From the NCBI RefSeq assembly GCF_900114095.1, contig NZ_FORV01000002.1:620001-684000 (forward strand): DNA of 64,000 nucleotides, in the 5' to 3' direction. The notes under the pieces are model-generated. The model saw only the letters and a list, made by a program, of their open reading frames with translations, was not told the origin of the DNA and did not search any database. Source of the stretch: Sphingomonas sp. NFR04. GTDB lineage: Bacteria; Pseudomonadota; Alphaproteobacteria; Sphingomonadales; Sphingomonadaceae. Positions 61,586 to 64,000 of this stretch are shown here, piece by piece. Within the stretch, counting starts at the first letter, position 1. Each line of letters starts with the position of its first letter. The translations under genes were made by a program, and so were the position numbers.

Positions 61586-61849
61586 ATGAAACTGGTTCAA
61601 TGGATCGCCGCTGCCGGCTTCGTCGCCACCGGTCTGGTGGGCGCCACCGCCGCCCAGGCACAGGATTGGCGCTACCGCGACCATCACGAGCGCCGCTGGG
61701 ATCGCCACGACCGCGGTGATCGCCATCGCGGGTGGGATCGCGGCCGCCATCATGGCTGGGACCGCGGCGGCTATGGCTATCGCAGCCGCACCGTCTGCTG
61801 GAACGAATGGCACCACGGCCGCCGCACCGAAGTCTGCCGTCGCCGCTGA
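61586..61849 (+). CDS. small secreted His/Arg/Asp-rich protein
   Basis: An 87-residue protein. Signal peptide (IAAAGFVATGLVGATAAQAQ) followed by a short, highly polar mature chain made of repeated Asp-Arg-His-Trp units (DWRYRDHHERRWDRH) and a C-terminal part with two Cys (RTVCWNEW, RTEVCRRR) that may form a disulphide. The repeats could bind metal or polyanions. Similar short YXWN/CRRR-ending proteins are common in sphingomonads, without known role. ATG follows GAAAGGA. Confidence 0.8.
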   Translation: MKLVQWIAAAGFVATGLVGATAAQAQDWRYRDHHERRWDRHDRGDRHRGWDRGRHHGWDRGGYGYRSRTVCWNEWHHGRRTEVCRRR

Positions 61850-61853
61850 CGGC

Positions 61854-63278
61854 TCAAGGAGCGCCCGCAGGAGGAGGCGGGCGCTCCGGATCCTCGACCA
61901 GCGGCAGCATCAGCACGAAGCGCGCGCCCATGCCGGGCGCGCTGTCGACGATCAGGTCGCCGCCCATCGCCCGCGCAAGCCGCCGCGCGATGTAGAGCCC
62001 CAGCCCGCTGCCGCCCGGCTCGGCCGGATCGACCCGGGCGAACTTCTCGAAGATGCGCGCCTGGTCGTCGAGCGCGATGCCCTTGCCCTGGTCCGCGACG
62101 ATCACGCAGCCCATCCCGCCTTCGCTTTCGAGCCGGATCCACACCGCCGCACCGCGCGGGCTGTAGCGCAGCGCATTGCCGATCAGGTTGACCAGCACCT
62201 GCAGCGCCCGGCGGAACTCGCCGCGCACCCGCAGCTCCATATCGGGCCCGGGCCGATCGATGCGGACCCCCGCCTCGCCCGCGCGCATCGCCAGCAGCCC
62301 CGCCGCGCGCCGGGCGACATCGGCCAGGTCGATCGTCGACCGCGTTGTCGCGAAATCTTCCCGCTCGATCGCCTGGAGGTCGACCAGATCCTCGACCAGC
62401 GCGAGCAGGTGTCGCCCGGCGCTGGCGATATCCCCCGCATAACCGGCATAATCGCCGCGGATCGGCCCCTCGCCCTGCGCGCCGATCGCATCGGCATTGG
62501 CGATGATCCGCGCGAGCGGCCCCCGCAACGCGCGTTCCAGCCGCTTGCCGAAGGCGCGCGGGAACCCGCTCCCGGTGACCGGCGGCGCAGGCCGCGGCGA
62601 GTCGGCGCCCTCCCCGTCCAGCATCCGCGCCGCGCCGATGAACCCGGCGAAGCGGCCGAGCGGGTCGTGTCGCGGCGTCGCGGCGAGCCGTACCATCCGT
62701 CCGGTCCCGCGCACCTCGGCGCGCTGGCCGTCGAACCGCGCCTGGGCCGATACTGCGGAGAGGATCGGCAATTGCCCGGCATCGTCCTGCGCCAGCGCGA
62801 AAAGACGCGTCAGCGGCTGGCCGAGCATGTCGCGAATGTCGAAGCCGTGGCGCTGGCCCGCCTCGGGCGAGAGGAAGGTCAGCCGCAGTGCGCTGTCGGT
62901 TTCCCATAGCCAGTCGCCGGCGGCGCGGAGGAAGTCGCCGTCGCGCGCGGGATCGCCTGCTGGACGCCAAGCCGGGCGCGCGCGCCAGCCGCTGACCTCC
63001 AGCCGCACGCCCCCGCGATCGGGGCCGGCGCGCACCCACAGGTCGATCTCCTCCTCGCCATCCGCCGCGACGACGCTGCGCGAGATGGAGATGCCCAGCC
63101 GATGGGCGAGCTGCGCGATCGCGGCCACGCCCGGCAAGGCCAGCGGTTCGCCGATCCCGCCGCCGGCGCGATCGTTGAGCGCGCGCAGCCGGGGTTCGGC
63201 GTCGATCAGTCGCCCGCTGGCATCCAGCCGCGCCACCGCAAGCGGCACCACGGGATCGAGCGAGGGGATCGCGATCAC
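61854..63278 (-). CDS. histidine-kinase-like protein lacking the phospho-acceptor histidine
   Basis: A 474-residue soluble protein. The N-terminal half (about 1-230) contains PAS-like material (GDWLWETDSALRLTFLSPEAG). The dimerisation helix reads LERALRGPLARIIANADAI, where S-H-E-L-R-T-P-L would be expected, so the His position is Arg. The ATPase domain is intact: NLIGNALRYSPRG, VADQGKGIA, GSGLGLYIARRLARAMGG. Such proteins can act as pseudokinases controlling other kinases. The GTG start at 63278 overlaps the stop of the upstream DUF2336-like gene (GTGA), so the two are coupled. Convergent by 4 bp with the small secreted gene. Confidence 0.85.
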   Translation of the reverse strand: MIAIPSLDPVVPLAVARLDASGRLIDAEPRLRALNDRAGGGIGEPLALPGVAAIAQLAHRLGISISRSVVAADGEEEIDLWVRAGPDRGGVRLEVSGWRARPAWRPAGDPARDGDFLRAAGDWLWETDSALRLTFLSPEAGQRHGFDIRDMLGQPLTRLFALAQDDAGQLPILSAVSAQARFDGQRAEVRGTGRMVRLAATPRHDPLGRFAGFIGAARMLDGEGADSPRPAPPVTGSGFPRAFGKRLERALRGPLARIIANADAIGAQGEGPIRGDYAGYAGDIASAGRHLLALVEDLVDLQAIEREDFATTRSTIDLADVARRAAGLLAMRAGEAGVRIDRPGPDMELRVRGEFRRALQVLVNLIGNALRYSPRGAAVWIRLESEGGMGCVIVADQGKGIALDDQARIFEKFARVDPAEPGGSGLGLYIARRLARAMGGDLIVDSAPGMGARFVLMLPLVEDPERPPPPAGAP

Positions 63279-64000
63279 CGCGCGCGTATCCCGCGCAGCG
63301 CGGCACGGGCCTCGCGATAACCGGCGGGAAGCCGCAGTTCGGCGAGCAGGTCGCGCGCCTTGGCGATCTCGATCGCCGCCAGCATGTCGACCGTATCCGC
63401 CAGTGCGGCAAGGTCGCGGCGGGGATCGGCGTCGCTGAGCAGGAAGCAGAGTTCGGCGATGGCTTCCCTCGGGACGTCGAGCGCGTGCAGCACCAGCAAC
63501 AGCCGCTCGGCACCGGGATCGAGCAGCAGCGCACGGGCATCGGCGAAGGCGATGTCGCCTGCCCGCGCAAGCAGCGCCAGGAACAGCGGCAGATGGCGAT
63601 CGCGCAGCGCCTCCAGCAACACCCGGGCGTGTTCGCGCGGCTCGGGCGCGATCGCGGCGGCGAGGCGCAGCGCCACCGCTTCCACCTCCTCCTCGGCGCA
63701 GCGCTCGGCCAGCGCGCATTCGGCGGCGACGGCAGCGCACAGCGCTTCGTCCAGTGCCACGCCCGCCAGAGTTCCTGCTTGCTCGCGCATGGCGGATGCA
63801 ACCCACCAAAGCAGCCGGCGGTGCAAGGTTAACGGCAGCCGCCAACGTCCCGCTTCAGGACTCCGCGCGCGGCTTTCGGCGAGCAGCAGCGCCCGCGCCG
63901 CCTCCGACAGCTCGGGCGCCGGATGCTCGGCCAGGCGGTTGAGCAGGCTCGGTCGTGCCGAATGGTCGGCGGCGCGATGTGGCAGGCCGGCCGCGAGCTG
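63275..64000 (-). CDS. DUF2336-like protein, N-terminus beyond the right edge
   Basis: The frame is open from base 64000 (241 codons visible before the stop at 63275), so the start lies outside the window. The visible chain is made of Leu/Ala-rich helical repeats: LLNRLAEHPAPELSEAARALL, LLEALRDRHLPLFLALLARAGD and LLSDADPRRDLAALADTVD, with the dispersed Arg/Asp pattern of DUF2336 proteins. An internal TTG at 63826 could be mistaken for the start. The following kinase-like gene overlaps by GTGA, so the two probably work together, the helical repeat serving as an interaction platform. The family's function is unknown. Confidence 0.75.
   Translation of the reverse strand, partial: QLAAGLPHRAADHSARPSLLNRLAEHPAPELSEAARALLLAESRARSPEAGRWRLPLTLHRRLLWWVASAMREQAGTLAGVALDEALCAAVAAECALAERCAEEEVEAVALRLAAAIAPEPREHARVLLEALRDRHLPLFLALLARAGDIAFADARALLLDPGAERLLLVLHALDVPREAIAELCFLLSDADPRRDLAALADTVDMLAAIEIAKARDLLAELRLPAGYREARAALRGIRAR

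Noticed and set aside
63275..63826. A start at TTG 63826 for the right-edge gene
   Set aside because: The frame continues open to the window edge with the same helical-repeat composition, so the true start is outside.
1..64000. tRNA, rRNA, CRISPR arrays, transposases or integrases
   Set aside because: None were seen. The spacers examined had no tRNA-like cloverleaf, repeat-spacer array or DDE-type gene, although reading by eye can miss small RNAs.

Overview
The window looks like chromosomal DNA from a high-GC alphaproteobacterium of the Sphingomonadaceae, probably Sphingomonas or a close relative. The basis is four TonB-dependent receptors (TBDRs) of sphingomonad type, a lexA SOS box of the alphaproteobacterial GTTC-N7-GTTC form, a moeA-lexA-comEC-gltA run of housekeeping genes, and many proteins resembling sphingomonad families. 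No rRNA, tRNA, CRISPR array or transposase gene was found. Genes are cut by both window edges: a TBDR on the left and a DUF2336-like protein on the right. Assignments come from reading motifs by eye; no database search was run.

Layout. 1-9.2 kb: a truncated TBDR, a monoglyceride-lipase-like hydrolase, an isochorismatase-like hydrolase, then a two-component system split by a small winged-helix regulator (NarL-type regulator, OmpR-type DNA-binding protein on the opposite strand, beta-propeller sensor kinase), and a small acetyltransferase. 9.2-14.5 kb: two divergent paralogous Asp-nucleophile alpha/beta hydrolases (one cytosolic, one exported), an M13 metallopeptidase and a haloacetate-dehalogenase-like hydrolase. 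14.6-20.6 kb: a tightly coupled signalling operon (CHASE3/GAF hybrid kinase with three receivers, CheR, CheB, receiver-kinase). 20.7-30.0 kb: a TBDR divergent from an oxidative sugar cluster (tandem DUF1080 protein, three exported Gfo/Idh/MocA oxidoreductases, an unusual ApbE-like protein), with a palindromic operator between them. 30.4-36.5 kb: a terpene-cyclase-fold mini-protein, a TBDR, and an island of small secreted orphans including a PEP-CTERM protein. 36.5-49.9 kb: mostly housekeeping (SelO, AstD, a PilZ-type protein, MoeA, LexA, ComEC, citrate synthase, MarR) with a subclass B3 metallo-beta-lactamase coupled to comEC and a remnant of gltX next to gltA. 49.9-58.6 kb: a TBDR, an ABC exporter, and a sugar operon (FucP-type transporter, SGNH esterase, GH97 glycosidase). 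58.7-64 kb: an L,D-transpeptidase, a lipoprotein, small orphans, and a kinase lacking its phospho-acceptor His, coupled to the DUF2336-like gene.

How it fits together. The 20.7-30.0 kb locus is the strongest candidate for a coherent, poorly described system: outer-membrane uptake of a glycoside, C3 oxidation by exported NAD(P)-type dehydrogenases, and cleavage by DUF1080 enzymes. This function is inferred from family knowledge and gene order. The GH97 operon would give a parallel hydrolytic route for alpha-linked sugars.
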